From Neelides folsomi (taxonomy: Eukaryota; Arthropoda; Collembola; Neelipleona; Neelidae): a stretch of 64,000 bases of DNA. The DNA is taken from NCBI GenBank assembly GCA_034687125.1, contig JAQGBZ010000210.1, positions 1 through 64,000 of the forward strand. The letters run 5' to 3'. The notes below the pieces were generated by a model. It searched no databases. It was not told the origin of the DNA and was given only the letters and a program-made list of their open reading frames with translations. Numbering within the stretch: the stretch's first letter is position 1; each line of letters opens with the position of its first letter. Shown in pieces: positions 52,001 to 64,000 of the stretch. Position numbers and translations under genes: made by a program.

Positions 52001-53380
52001 AAATGAAGTCGAGGATGAGAAAGGAGAGGAAGTGAAAAATCAAACAGATCAAATTCCATTAAATGATGAAAAGGAAGTGAGGATTGGCAGCAGGTCCATT
52101 GACAGCATTGATTCTCAGATTTCATCCCCAGGAGGAACTTACTCAAATGAGCTCTTGGAAACCTTTGCTCTCAATCTCCACAGGATTGACAAAGATGTCA
52201 AGAGATGCGACAGGTGAAATGTTATATATAATTAATATCAAGAGTCGAGCATAATTCAAAATGGCAAAAGCCAATTGTGTTATATAGATAAGCAATATAT
52301 CTGTACTTATTGTTAGTAGACATCAATACGTGGAAGCATTGATTTTTTTCTAAAAATTCCATATAAAATAGTTTACTATATATTTAATGTAGATAGTTGA
52401 CATTATTCATAAAATATTTCCTGTATAATAGAATAAATATAGTTTTACTACAAACTGGTATTATGTATTGGAAAAGTATTACTTATTTAATTGTTAATTT
52501 GATGTATTTGATGTATTTAGGAACTATTGGTATTTTACCGAAGTAAATTTGGACAAACTGAGAAATGTTATGTGCACGTATGAGCTAAATAATAATTAAA
52601 TTTTCAATCAAATCTTAAGAGTATTAACCATATGGGTCGATACTTACATTTAGTTAATGGCTCATTTAGGTACGTTTGGGAACATATGGAAATGGGCTAT
52701 GTTCAAGGAATGTGTGATTTGGCTGCTCCACTCTTGGTGATTTTGGACGATGAGGCGGAAGCATATGGCTGCTTTCGTCTCCTTATGGATCGAATGTCGG
52801 CCAATTTCCCTTCAGGGGGAGAAGCTATGGATAGCCATTTTGCAAATATGAGGTCGCTTCTGCAAGTTCTCGACCATGATCTCTTTGCTCTTATACGACA
52901 AAATGGGGATTATACCCATTTCTACTTCTGCTACCGATGGTTCCTTCTCGATTTTAAAAGAGGTAAATTGCTCCATTCCCAATTCCAATTTCCAACCATC
53001 CAAAACAACGCACATAATATTTTTATAATTTCTAATTTGTTTTAATAGAATTTTGCTATGATGACGTTTTTCTCGTATGGGAAACTATCTGGGCCGCTCG
53101 ACAGTTGGTTTCTTCCGACTTTGTTCTCTTCCTTGCTCTCGCCCTTCTCAATTATTATCGGGATATTGTTTTGACTAATTCAATGGACTTTACGGATATT
53201 ATCAAATTCTTCAACGGTTGGTTTAATCTTTGATGTTTATTAATTTATTATATTACATTTCTTGTAACCGATCCTTTTGTTCAATTTCCAGAAATGGCAG
53301 AAAGACATGATGCGAAATTGATACTTCAAATTGCTCGAGGAATGGTCTTGCAGCTTCAAACTCTAATTGAAAACAAATAG
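46042..53380 (+). CDS. SGSM: SGSM small G protein signaling modulator (RUN, RAP/RAB-binding, TBC)
   Basis: Rab GTPase-activating protein that also binds Rap/Rab proteins, acting in vesicle traffic. Exons: 46042-46063, 47040-47086, 48300-48375, 48494-48656, 48712-48888, 49221-49288, 49339-49487, 49560-49685, 49775-49902, 50254-50483, 50549-50701, 50794-50956, 51020-51174, 51305-51651, 51837-52213, 52521-52577, 52670-52962, 53049-53216, 53292-53380; 995 codons plus stop. RUN domain: [17 protein letters not shown] to about residue 180. The PH-like binding region includes [16 protein letters not shown] and [14 protein letters not shown]. The split TBC domain has [18 protein letters not shown], an acidic insert, then the arginine-finger motif [11 protein letters not shown], the glutamine-finger motif GYVQGMCD (about 822-829), and [20 protein letters not shown]. 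Both catalytic fingers are present. Human has SGSM1 and SGSM2; a single invertebrate copy cannot be assigned to either. The tiny first exon MGSSAPS is supported by phase and by similarity of the joined N-terminus. Confidence 0.95.
49982..50131. repeat. 150-bp foldback palindrome in SGSM intron 9
   Basis: The whole segment is an imperfect inverted repeat centred on CATTTAAATG. The outer arms are the best conserved: GGAGTAAGGGGTTATCTCGG on the left matches the complement of CCGAGATACCCCCTTATTCC on the right. Identity between the halves is about 80 percent. It has no coding capacity. It looks like a foldback MITE; no clear target-site duplication was seen. Confidence 0.7.
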
Positions 53381-56300
53381 AAGCCAAATATACGGGTCAA
53401 TGATAGTATATAAGTTATAAAAATGCAATTGATATAATGTAATTTACACAAATATATAAAGGTATCAAACTATATGGTATATTAGCAAATAAATATTATT
53501 TGTACATTAAATGTAACAGTGATATATTTTATATATGAAACTAAATATTAAATATATATGTACTATGAATGTATGCATATTATATCAAAATTGAAAAGCT
53601 TTTAAATAGGAATCAATAACTTGAATTGATGAGCAAATAGTATATAGTTATCACGATTCATAACATTGTATTAGATATAATGGATGCATAATATAAAGAA
53701 TATAAATTATATGTAAACCTTACTATAGGTAATCATAATTACTAGAGTATTCTTATATGTTCTAATATTTTAAATTTCAATTAAAACCCAAAGCGAAGAA
53801 ACAATTCATTAATTTTCAATACAATTACATAAAAATAAATGCTAACGGATAAGTACTATATTATATGTAGCTATGAATTGATCAGATTTTAGAATACAAA
53901 ATAGTTAAACGACTATTTAATAAATATTTATTATACCTCTAAATATTTTGCCAATCCTCTTAAATCTTTAAGAATTTGAATATCAAAGTTTGTTGTTTAC
54001 TTTATTACTTCAAACTATATTCATTTTAATCTCTATGCCGTATTCGGATAATCTTCACTTGAATATGCCTTCCTTTGACGTCTGCGATATTCGAACTAAT
54101 ACTAAGCAAAGATTATTTTACTATTGCATAATAGCATAATGTGTTATATACCAATATATATATATAATTTATAAAATAATTAACCCATAAAAAGCAATCT
54201 CGTTACCTTTAATTAAACTTGAGGCATATCAATATTGCTTAAAATTTCTAGTTAATTAAAGTGTCTTTTTCAAATTCTGACTAAAATCACGTACCTTAAA
54301 GAAATGATTTTAATGACGATATTCGTAATCCTAAATCACTATACCTACATGTATTTATTACTAAATATTTATTTTGCCTTTAATACAAATAATATATAAC
54401 GCATACAAATTCATGTAGAAATCATCTAGAGACGAAGACACTTAATTAATGATAGAATTGAACATTAATTTAAAACTAGTTTTTCTTCAGATTAGATAAA
54501 GTCAATATCAATATGCTCTAGTTAGCATAATTTATTGTAAGTGTTAATGTAGGTAAGATGATTAGATCCTAAGAGGGTAAATATTTATGGCATTTGCTAA
54601 TATTTAGATTACTTGCCATTATATAAATAATTACCAGTATATCAACCTAAATACAAACAACCTGTAACATATAAAATGAATACAGACAGACAAGTATGGT
54701 ACAGAGTACAGACATATGTAGAATAATAAAGTAGAATTATTATGTGTATCAGTACATGTAGTGAAATATGGCTATAAAATAATGTAACATTGCTAGAAAA
54801 TGATTAATAAACCATATTTAATAATACTTACAAATAAATTTTAATTTATTTTACTTACACATAGTGATTGCATACCATGCAAGATCGTCTATTATCTATC
54901 GTTTACTCTATTAAAATATATTACATATATACATTACCTTGCCATACCTTTAATAAACATTTAACTAATAGCATTACCTAAAGATACATAAATTTAAGAG
55001 TGTACTATTATAAACATAAATACTTACGTAGTAGTTACATAACTTATATGTAGAATATGTATTAGTCTATCTACGTATAATTACAAATACATACTTTATA
55101 CAAGTTTACCTAAGAAATACCAATCTAAAGCTATTACCCAAATTTTTTTGGATTATTTAAACGAGAAACATAATATATATTATAGTAAACTATTTAGTGA
55201 ATAAATTAACAGTATTTCTGTAACTAAAAAGGAAAGTCTAAAATATGTAATATATAAATTTAATATATAATGAATAAATCTGCATAAAATATATTAATAT
55301 TCCCGTTTAGTATTAGGTAGTAATTAGAATACTTGAATGGGGGTACATATTTAGTAACATGCGATTTACAACAATCTTCCTTACTTTATTTAAAACGATA
55401 CGTTAATAGCATAACAACCATAAATAAATATGTTGCAAATAGTTTATAAGTTCTTATACATATAAGGGTACATTACAAGGTAGATTGCCCTAATGCGTGT
55501 TAAACATACGGGTATGTGTAACAAGCAAACCAATTGTCTTATTAAACGAATGTCCCTAATACTTACTTATATCGTACATAACATACATAAATACCATAAA
55601 TACAACTACACATTACAAATACCCCAAGACTACATTTAGGTAATTACTATCCAAATGTTTACCGAAATTAATTTTGAAACACTCACTCGAAGCAAAAGGA
55701 TTAAATATTATTACACAAAATTTAATAATTTGCATACCTATATAAGTTCTCTATGTAAGTAATACTATATGATAGATGTATATGAAAAATGATAATCGTG
55801 TTGTACATTGTAAGTGTATCTGAATGTCGTAAATTAATTTTAGTTAAAAACAAAGTGTGCATGATTTTACCTATGTTTTAAATTTCTATAAAAATAAGGA
55901 TGTATACGCAAATCAATTAATTATAAATGTAGTTACAATAATGCCATTTATAAAAATAATATTGATGAAATTGAAATGGAAATCTTTAAAGTTAATGTTC
56001 ATACTTGCATACATGCTTTTAAGATGGTTGATGAGATGAATATTTTTGAGCCTAAAAACTTATATTATTGTTTAATATAATTTAAGAGATCTCATAAGAG
56101 AAAGCCACGTCATTTTGTATTCAATTAAGCAAAGGAGTGAAAGTCTTGTTTAATTTGGTCCAATTTATTTATATGCGTTTCCACATTGATCACTCTTCAA
56201 AATTTGAATGAATCATTCGCAAAATTAAGAAAGTTATCATTTTCTCTCATGCGTACTAAAAATGAATGAATGAACACAAAAAGTGAATCAAATTTGCCAA

Positions 56301-56726
56301 GTTGTGGTTTTAAATTCTTCAAACTTTGAGACCTTTACTTTTGCATACACTTTGGTTTTCATAATAATAAATATCATCCGTTTTTACCTTTTACTTTCAT
56401 TTCTCATGCTCGAGTACAACATACTTACAATTAATAGGAAAAACATTTGACATGCATAGTATACTATACACTCCAAATACTATACTCTAGTGAATGTATG
56501 GTAGTATGTAAATTAAATAATTTATTAAAAATAAAATATAACAGTCCCGCTATTTCAATCAATACATTGTCCATGTAAATAATTATTATTACTCTAATAC
56601 AGATAGTTATTTTAAACAAAAAAAATTAACATATTGAAATAAATATGTTAGTAACATACATATTATTAATCATATAACTTATAACGTATATCTAATACAT
56701 GATAGACATGTATGTATGTATCGGGT

Positions 56727-57130
56727 GGGCCATTAATTGGGCCGTTTTTTTAATAGTAAAATCTTTTTATGACATTACCGAATTTCACTAAAATTAGCAG
56801 GTATATTCCTTATACATCATATCATATAATAAAATAATTAATCGTGAATTTAGCCCAATTCACTTCAATACATCTCTACAACCGACTGACGACTGCCTCC
56901 CATGCTCTTTTGCACATAGCAACCGCGAAAGCTTGGGTAATAGCCTCATTCAATTCACCTAGAGTTGGCAGATTTTTTGAGTAGGTATACGTTGTTTATG
57001 ACATGACCACATGACCCCCAGAGGAGGAAATTGAGGAGAGTCAGATTGGTCTGAACGAGAATGTCATGCAAGGGGTCCACAGCGTCCCATTCAATTCGAT
57101 CCAAACCTTCAAGACTTTCTCAAGGAAAAA
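56727..57130 (-). mobile_element. Decayed mariner/Tc1-like transposase, C-terminal fragment
   Basis: On the minus strand, translated pieces resemble the end of mariner-type (DDE/D) transposases: NLTLLNFLLWGS, then after a frame change LPTLGELNEAITQAFAVAM and CKRAWEAVVSRL followed by a stop and CIEVNWAKF. The frame is broken by at least one frameshift and stop codons. The end of the element shows a GC-rich terminal sequence, GGGTGGGCCATTAATTGGGC on the plus strand from 56721. No matching inverted repeat was found further right, so the 5' part seems deleted. It is not active. Family membership is from memory of conserved spacing only. Confidence 0.6.
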
Positions 57131-58609
57131 TTGCTGTCGTTTATTAAGGGTTCAACCATTTCAGCTAATAGTTGGATATATAATAAAGTAATATTTTCCT
57201 CATCTAATGCCTTATTAATAGTTTTATAATTTTTTGTCATTTTAAAGTTATGATCGATTAAAAATACGGTTCAACTAACCCGATATGTAGGACATTTATG
57301 TACCTATGTATATGGTGTTATCAGTTATAAATTACTTAATTAATTATACATAATATATACGCTATCTTAATTTTAATTTGTTAAAAACTATGCACATTTT
57401 CTTATTATAAGTACACCGATACATAAACCAGACATGGATTATTATTTTTGTAGATCATGGATGATCCAAGATTTAGAACAAAGAAATCCCCAGAAATTCG
57501 CATGTCTTCACGGCATTGACAGATGTGACATTGTCTTCGTTCCTCGCACTGCCTTCTAATTGTGACCAACTTTTGAGTTTAACTAAAAGTCTTCCTTACT
57601 ATTAGCAATCCCATTGCTCTTTTGTATTTGATGTGCTTTAAGACTTTCGACTCTACTTGACAGTTTGATGGCATGTGAAGAGGGAATGAGGGGATGAACA
57701 TGTATTTCATCCCCAATCCAAATTCCACACGCAAGTACGTACTATTCGAGTACATATATATGGTAAGGTTGAATGTAATTCAAAGTCAGTTCCTCGTTCT
57801 TAAGAGAGTTAAAACAAGGGCTGAGATGGGTCGTTGAAATCCTCACCTTCTCCCCTTCAACTCCATTTTCAAATGAGTGGCTGATGGAGTTACAACTATT
57901 CTTAAAAGTCAAATAGTGCGAGACACAAAGTGAAGTTCCTCAAATTCTCCTCACTTTTGGTAACAAAAATATTTCATTTCAACATCTTATACATAATTCA
58001 TTTACAATAAATAATTTACTATTTATTACTAATCATAATATTACCACATTGATGTATTTTTACAATATGCAAAGAGCAACCAAGATTTGCTTGGAGGGCA
58101 GCTCACTCACAGAGAAATAGCCTAATATTAATTAAAATAGTGTTTAAAACGTTAATTACTAATCATTGTTTAATATTTAATACTGAAGAACTTGGTATTA
58201 TTGTAAAACTACAAAATGTGTAATACTATAAATCGAATAAATTTATATTCTAGAACACAATACCTGTATATGTGATATGTTATAAGTGCATGGTGCAGAT
58301 GCGTTAATTTTATTAAGGTGATGGTTTTCTTTCTATGTAACACATATGATAGAGTTGGGTATTTAAATTATATACAAATCTATGCATATGTATGAAAGTA
58401 TGAATATGCTACTTTTAGATTAAAATATCAAATAATCGCATAAAAACAATGTTCCCTTCATATCTTATAAAATCAGTATGTTAACGTTGGAGGTAGATGT
58501 AAATATTTAACTAACCCTTATCGTTTCTCAATTAATTTTAAGCACATGTATGTATGCATTTATGCAGGTATTTATTTGAGTTTAAGATTATAAAAATACA
58601 CAACATGTA

Positions 58610-58680
58610 CATAAGTACATACATACATAGGTATGTATGTAGTATGATAGTAAGTATGTAAGATGTATGTATGTAATATT
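58610..58680. repeat. ACAT/ATGT tetranucleotide low-complexity tract
   Basis: Runs of ACATACATAC followed by GTATGTATGT and further ATGTATGT units, forming a simple inverted pair of tetranucleotide repeats. Confidence 0.7.
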
Positions 58681-60307
58681 ATATTAATTGTAAGTACAAT
58701 TGTTCAAAGTTATTATTGTAATAAATTTTGACATTAAGTAATCATACTTAAAGTTAGTTAGATGAGATAGATATTATATAGTTAAAAGTAGAAGAAAATA
58801 TCAATAAAAGATGGTGAAATCTTTGAAGCATTTGAACTTAGCAAATCAGATATGCTTGTGGATTATCTCGAATAATCATTTTAGATTAACTGTATGCGAT
58901 TGTTCTTTATAAATGCCATTAGCGCACCAAAGGTCATGAACCAGTAAGAATTAAAATTAACCCACAAATTCTGGTTTTAAGGTTGACTCACAAGTGAATT
59001 CGGATATTAAACACAATAGGTTTTTGGATTAATGAATTGAACTCAAAGGAAAATCTTTTATAACAATTACATAAGTTATTCGACCAAGTTTATCATTCAA
59101 GTTAAGTATTTAGAATCGAGTTCAAATTAAAAATCCTTCACGAGTTTTATAATTATAACTGGACTTTTGACATACCTAATATATTTGCCAAATGATTTCT
59201 AATTGCCAAGCATTGACCGTTTAAACAAAGAGCTCAATAATTGCTTCCATGGATTGAATACTATGAGAGTAATTAAGTTACAACTTAAATCCAGAGTAAT
59301 TGAATGAAGCGACTAATTGCATGGAATACATATACCTTTATTATAAAAAATACATAATACTATCATAAATAGGTAAGCTACAGTAATATAATCTGCTACT
59401 GAATGTGAAGCTTTGCGAGTAACAAATTATAATTTTAAGAACTGAAGCGTGAATGATGAAAATTTTAAGTCGAAGAGTCTCTTTGATAGAGAACTTATTT
59501 TTTCACATCTTGGGGGTTTAGAAGAGATTTCTTCTCACATCCACTGGGCCTCACTTCCCCACCGCGTGCAATTTAATACAGCTAGATAAATGGCAGATTG
59601 AAGTGAGATATCAACTGGATCGTTTCTGCCAGGTGTTGATTTGAAGAAAAAAATCTCAATTTAGACCCAATGAAAGGATCAGTTAGATCCACTTAAGACA
59701 TTTAAACAAGCAAGGGAGTCTTTAGAAATCCTATTTCTATCTCAAGTGTCAGAGTCAGAGACATGATACCATAAAGGGAGATCCATCAACCTTTACGAAA
59801 TACGGAAGCACCTGCACATTGTCAAGGTAGACCAATCTTAACTACGAATATTATTACATTTATACTTATCTATAAGACCACATCAAATGTCTTCATTTCT
59901 AGTTCGACTAATACCGTGGCTATTATGTACATACCATCAAAAAAGACTTAAAAGCATGAGTCCAATTGTTTTTTGGCTATTTCTATCTAATCTTCAAATT
60001 TCAAAAAATGGTATTGATAACATATGATAAAATATATAATAGTACTCTAATGTATTATATTTATAAAAATTGTTTTTTACAAATCTCTTGATTAAATAAT
60101 TATTTTAATATTTAAAAACAATAAATGTAGCAAATCATAAAAACCATACTGGTTTGAGTTTTTTTGATATTTATATGGATTAGAGATACGTTGATTGAGT
60201 GGTAATGAAGATTCCTAATTGATTTAATTGTTCCTATTAATAATAGATTTGGCATCATTGTGATAATTTAATTTTTTCAATTTAAGAGTGTGATGCGGTG
60301 AGGAGGG

Positions 60308-62677
60308 ATGAGGGCATTCTGCCTCCTCCTCTTCCTCTCCATCGGCCTCTTCGACGTTTGGGGGAAAGTGGGCCAAGAGGAGCTCGCTCGGTCGGTGGGT
60401 TCTGAGTTCCCGGTTGTTCAGTGGAGGAATCAGAGCGGGGCCGGCTTGGCTTCCAAGAACCTCAGGAGACGTCTCACAGAAGCCAAAGGAAAACGGGACG
60501 AAACGAGGCTTCTCTGGAAAGCTCTGAGGCAGCCTGTCCCTGACCGCCCCGACCTAAGGCCCAAGATCCCACTCATTCGACGTGAAGTAATTATGACAAA
60601 TCCCTACCATTGGTCATGGAATATTAAACTGAATGTCAAAATGACGTCAATGGCGACATCCGCCATTCACGCCTCTTGATTCTCTTGACAGGGCGTGAAA
60701 ATGACGTGTTCCAATTCTTGGTTTTAAATAAGACCACGAGCTAATTTAATATAGTTATTAATTAAATTTCTAAATTTATTGTATAAGTAATGTATATGTA
60801 AATTATAACTTTATAACTACTTAAATGTAAATTAAATGTGCAGGTTTGGAGCATTCCACTGATAGCAATCGGTTCATTGAGCCTCTTCCTTATTATATCT
60901 TTTGAGATATATGGTAAGAAATATATATTCATTTAATTTCCAATTTCAACCCAAAATCTCAAAACCTCGTGGCCAACTTCATTTCATTAGGTGGTCTTTT
61001 TTTCACCAAAACATTAAAAAATCATTGTACCACTCGAAATGTAAATTGGTGCGTGAGTAATGTAACGAGAAGCCATTTATTGTATTTTTCCTCGTTTATT
61101 TCTAGTGCTCTGCAAAGCAAGGAGGCACGCGAGACGGCATTTGTTCCTTGGTCTGTTAATTTTTCAATTTGTATCATTTGTTAATGTGAACCCCTGGGTT
61201 GATTTTATTCAATCAATCTTAACATTCTTCCTTTTCAGGCCAGATTCTCCTTTTTTCCCTTTTTCTCTCGTCCTCGGTCGCCCTCGTGTTCGCTTTGAGT
61301 CCGTCGCTTCCAGGATGCGTCGTGACTCGGTTAGGATTAGGAGTTTCCTACACGCTCATTTTTTCCGTCCTCCTCGTCAAATGCTTATTCTTGATAAGGT
61401 AATATCTAATAATATTATATTTAAAACATTGATCATGGTTGAAAGTAATGAAGAAAAGTGTTGGCTAATGATCCTGGTTGTCTCATTCAAATTAATGGTT
61501 AAAAAAGCAAAGTATGCTCATTTTCACGCTCAGCTTTTTCCCCACCCCAGGGATTTAAAATGATTTTAGTAAAAAAAAAAGTGTTTAATTTTTTAGCCTC
61601 GATAGTGGTGTTTACTTGCCAGCCTCCTACCAAGCATTCCTCCTCTTCTTTGCAGTATTAGTGGAAGTTGTGATCGAAGTCCAAGCAACGGTGGCAAATC
61701 CACCCCAATCCAAGGTGCGCTCGTGCACTTTCTATTATTACACGCCTTTCCATTTTACGCTCCACGACTCAATGAGCAAATGTCATAAAGGGGTGATTAA
61801 TGAGCCGAAGGATGACTCGGCCCAAATGAACCAACTTGACTCTTTTTCAGAATGTGCCTTTGTTCGGAGCTTTTTGGGCGGAATGTGGAACTTCGTTCAT
61901 GGATCTTCTCTCGAGACTCAGCTACAATGCGTTTCTCATCTTCCTGGTGGGAATCCTGGCCCTTAAAGCCAGAGGGATCAGAGAAAACTATCGAGAATCG
62001 ACTTACATTGGATTCTCGATAGCAATTACACTTCCCATTTGGATCTCTTGGATCGTGGCTGGATACATTTTACAAGTGCATTTATTTTACAATTTTCCTA
62101 TATTTAAATACTAAATTTATCAATTAATCTTTGATGCATTTGCGAATTTGTTATTTGCTAGGGCCGACATCAGGACGGATGCATTGCGTTTGGTTTACTC
62201 ACACAGTCAGTTTCCACGTTCCTTGTGATGTTCCTTCCGAAGGTAAAACTTTTCTGTCAAGTTTCAAACAACTAAATTTTTTCTCTTCAAAGGGTCGTCA
62301 ACTTGCCGCAATGGGGAAAGAAGGCCTTTACCTTGAAGACCAAGAAGAAGAATTTTCAAGATATTCCCCATCATTCTTTCATTTTAAACCTACAAGTAAA
62401 AGTTATAAAGCGGCGCTGATCACGGGTAAAGATTTAGGTTGTGAATTTGCGTTCTAATAAAATTATCTAAATAATATTTGAATAAAATTAACCGAATATG
62501 CCAAAAATTAAGGAGAAAATAATATTACAATTTTGATTATTTAATAATTCAATTACAGATGGGAATCTTTACACAACGCTCGAGCCAACAATCTCAACTA
62601 TTAACCCAAATGTATTTTTCCAAAGATCCGACTTTCGTCGTGGGCACGGACATCCTGGACACGGACTCTTCTACTAG
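60308..62677 (+). CDS. Orphan class C G protein-coupled receptor
   Basis: Exons: 60308-60586, 60844-60913, 61106-61150, 61239-61398, 61597-61714, 61851-62075, 62162-62242, 62293-62425, 62559-62677, phase-consistent, 409 codons plus stop. A signal peptide (residues 1-19, MRAFCLLLFLSIGLFDVWG) leads to a short, charged ectodomain of about 75 residues with one N-glycosylation site (NQS, 41-43). Seven membrane segments follow (about 94-118, 133-155, 166-186, 199-220, 236-258, 271-296, 305-325). Class C traits include GVSYTLIFSVLLVKC in TM3, and in the TM6 lead IRENYRESTYIGFSIAI, then FLVMFLPKGRQLAAMG. The intracellular tail has GLYLEDQEEEF and LYTTLEP. There is no Venus-flytrap or cysteine-rich domain, so it does not look like a typical glutamate receptor. 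From memory it is closest to the insect orphan receptor type called poor gastrulation (pog); a bride-of-sevenless or GPRC5 relation is the alternative. Confidence 0.8.
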
Positions 62678-63542
62678 TTACGTAAATATACTAAAGAGTC
62701 ATATATTTATAATTTCACAACTCATAATGTCATAAACCTCATAACTTTCAACTCGAATTCGATAGCTCAGAATGTTGAAAATCATTCTCAAGAATATATT
62801 TGTATATAATGATATTATACTTATAAACTATCGTATAAACTATACTACATTTATTTACAAATATTTACAGTACGTACATATCTGAATAGATGACGTTTGT
62901 TGAGAATACTTTTATATCCTATTTACTCATGTTATATCTATCTGACCTATTAAATGTTATATAATTATTAAATTTTTAATTATAATTCCAAAATCTATTA
63001 AATACTAATGTATTTTGCTTATATGTGTAATGTTTAATTAGTAATTAGGTTCATAAACATTTATTATTTCTCCTTAAATCGAATCATTAATATGATAAAT
63101 TAAACATTTATGTTTAATATCTGTATTTTAATTTTTAACAATATTTTTACTTGTTGATATTGTTGTATTTGATATTATTCGAAATGGATATAAATTTTGT
63201 TTAGTGAATATAATAAAAAACATAAGTTGAGATTAATTTGAAATTATTTCCACTGCATAATACATATAAATCCACAATATCCTATTTAAAAATCGTTACA
63301 TTATAATTTACCGATCTAACATTAAGAAAAAAGAGGATAGAAGTATATATATCGAGGGCATTCTGCGAAAATGTATTGGTGAGATTTAAACTATTTACAG
63401 TTACTGGCCGGGAACTATCTTTATAAGTTTGGATCCAGGGACACTGGATTATGGACGCTGTTTTCAATCATTCGTCTTTTCAATTTAAAAAGAGACGACT
63501 ATTTATTAATTATATTTAATCATATCTCCTTACAACGACACG
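62678..63542. other. Intergenic, AT-rich
   Basis: Spacer between the receptor and the PTIP-like gene. It is AT-rich. A 61-codon minus-strand frame at 63282-63467 is probably chance. Confidence 0.5.
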
Positions 63543-64000
63543 ATGGACGGGGTACCTTTTGATCCTGACAAACTTACAGTAGCATCTAATTTATTTTCAG
63601 ACATAATCTTCAACCTCTCTGGGCAAATTGAGCCAAAGGTGACGTATTTTTTTAAAAATATAATTGGGATTTCAAAATTCTATTCAAATATATTTTTAAT
63701 CAATGAAATTTCCATTCTTATGCCAATACTAATTTGATTAGGCACAATAAAGGGGTTTAAGTTTAAATATTTGCTAGCGAGAATTGAATTGACATTTTGT
63801 TTTCCTTGTCAAAATATATTAATTTTCTCAACAAATGCACTTGAGTGTTTTCTAAGTTATTTTCTAAATCAGCTCCTGAAACTGTTGGAGGATGGAGGGG
63901 CCGTCAAGAAGCTTTATTTTGGAATGGAAGTTACGCATTTCATAGTTGGCGACAATTTTGATGAAAGTCGTCTTGGAGAAGCAAAGGAGATCTTCGAGAT
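63543..64000 (+). CDS. PAXIP1: PTIP/PAXIP1-like BRCT protein, N-terminal part (runs off the window)
   Basis: PTIP is a nuclear multi-BRCT protein that works in the DNA damage response and with H3K4 methyltransferase complexes. Two exons are seen: 63543-63638 (ATG to IEPK, phase 0) and 63873 onward, cut by the window end. The second reads LLKLLEDGGAVKKLYFGMEV, then THFIVGDNFDESRLGEAKEI and FEI, matching the first BRCT repeat of PTIP, where a buried gene-specific TH-I-GD block precedes EA-E-FEIPVV. The start lies at an ATG just after the short AT-rich flank, and the first exon codes DPDKLTVASNLFSDIIFNLS, which fits the first BRCT strand. Only about 75 codons are visible, so another BRCT protein (for example a TopBP1 relative) cannot be excluded. 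Confidence 0.75.

Larger units (their letters stand above)
53381..60307. other. Large gene-poor region
   Basis: Nearly 7 kb of AT-rich DNA between SGSM and the class C receptor. It contains a decayed mariner-like transposase (56727-57130) and tetranucleotide ATGT/ACAT tracts (for example 58610-58680). There are less AT-rich patches at 57440-57960 and 59460-59830 in which I find no convincing exon, though they could hold distal leader exons. Confidence 0.45.

Noticed and set aside
1-64000. CRISPR arrays, rRNA, tRNA and bacterial-type operons
   Set aside because: None was seen. No regularly spaced direct repeats and no tRNA box patterns were noticed, and the intron-rich genes rule out a prokaryotic source. 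A covariance-model scan was not possible.

Overview
This window is animal nuclear DNA. The genes are split into many short exons by small introns with GT...AG ends, the intergenic DNA is very AT-rich, and the proteins are metazoan: AKAP1, AKAP10, SGSM, PTIP, eIF4H and a class C receptor. AT richness, compact introns and the protein set fit an arthropod, perhaps a copepod crustacean; the species is an inference, not a reading. Exon limits were derived by hand from splice-site consensus, reading phase and recalled family sequences. No search was run.

Layout. 0.2-1.3 kb: an ORF with a tentative Maverick/Polinton resemblance. 2.5-4.3 kb (+): ALG6 glucosyltransferase, 5 exons. 5.1-5.5 kb (-): an unrecognised, interrupted reading frame. 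8.3-9.8 kb (+): C-terminal KH-Tudor half of AKAP1. 10.8-15.1 kb (-): NADPH-cytochrome P450 reductase, 8 exons. 19.1-21.9 kb (+): AKAP10, 9 coding exons. 23.2-24.5 kb (+): PGAM5, lacking only its first exon. 27.0-29.6 kb (-): calmodulin-like protein with a long N-terminal extension. 29.6-35.8 kb: mostly AT-rich, with one isolated exon-like segment. 35.8-36.8 kb (+): fatty-acid-binding protein. 38.9-40.8 kb (-): eIF4H. 40.9-44.4 kb (+): MYBBP1A/Pol5-like nucleolar protein, head-to-head with eIF4H. 46.0-53.4 kb (+): SGSM RUN-TBC protein, 19 exons. 53.4-60.3 kb: gene-poor, with a decayed mariner-like transposase. 60.3-62.7 kb (+): orphan class C GPCR, 9 exons. 63.5 kb to the window end (+): start of a PTIP-like BRCT protein.

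How the genes relate. There are no operons; most genes stand alone. eIF4H and MYBBP1A, both serving protein synthesis or ribosome production, probably share a divergent promoter. Two PKA anchors (AKAP1 and AKAP10) and the mitochondrial phosphatase PGAM5 lie within 16 kb. AKAP1 and PGAM5 are mitochondrial outer-membrane-associated or mitochondrial proteins in other animals. That may be chance.

The least explained signals are two hairpins that share a 13-base motif in and after the MYBBP1A gene, a 150-bp palindrome in an SGSM intron, the interrupted minus-strand frame near 5.3 kb, and the isolated 33-codon exon near 31.2 kb.
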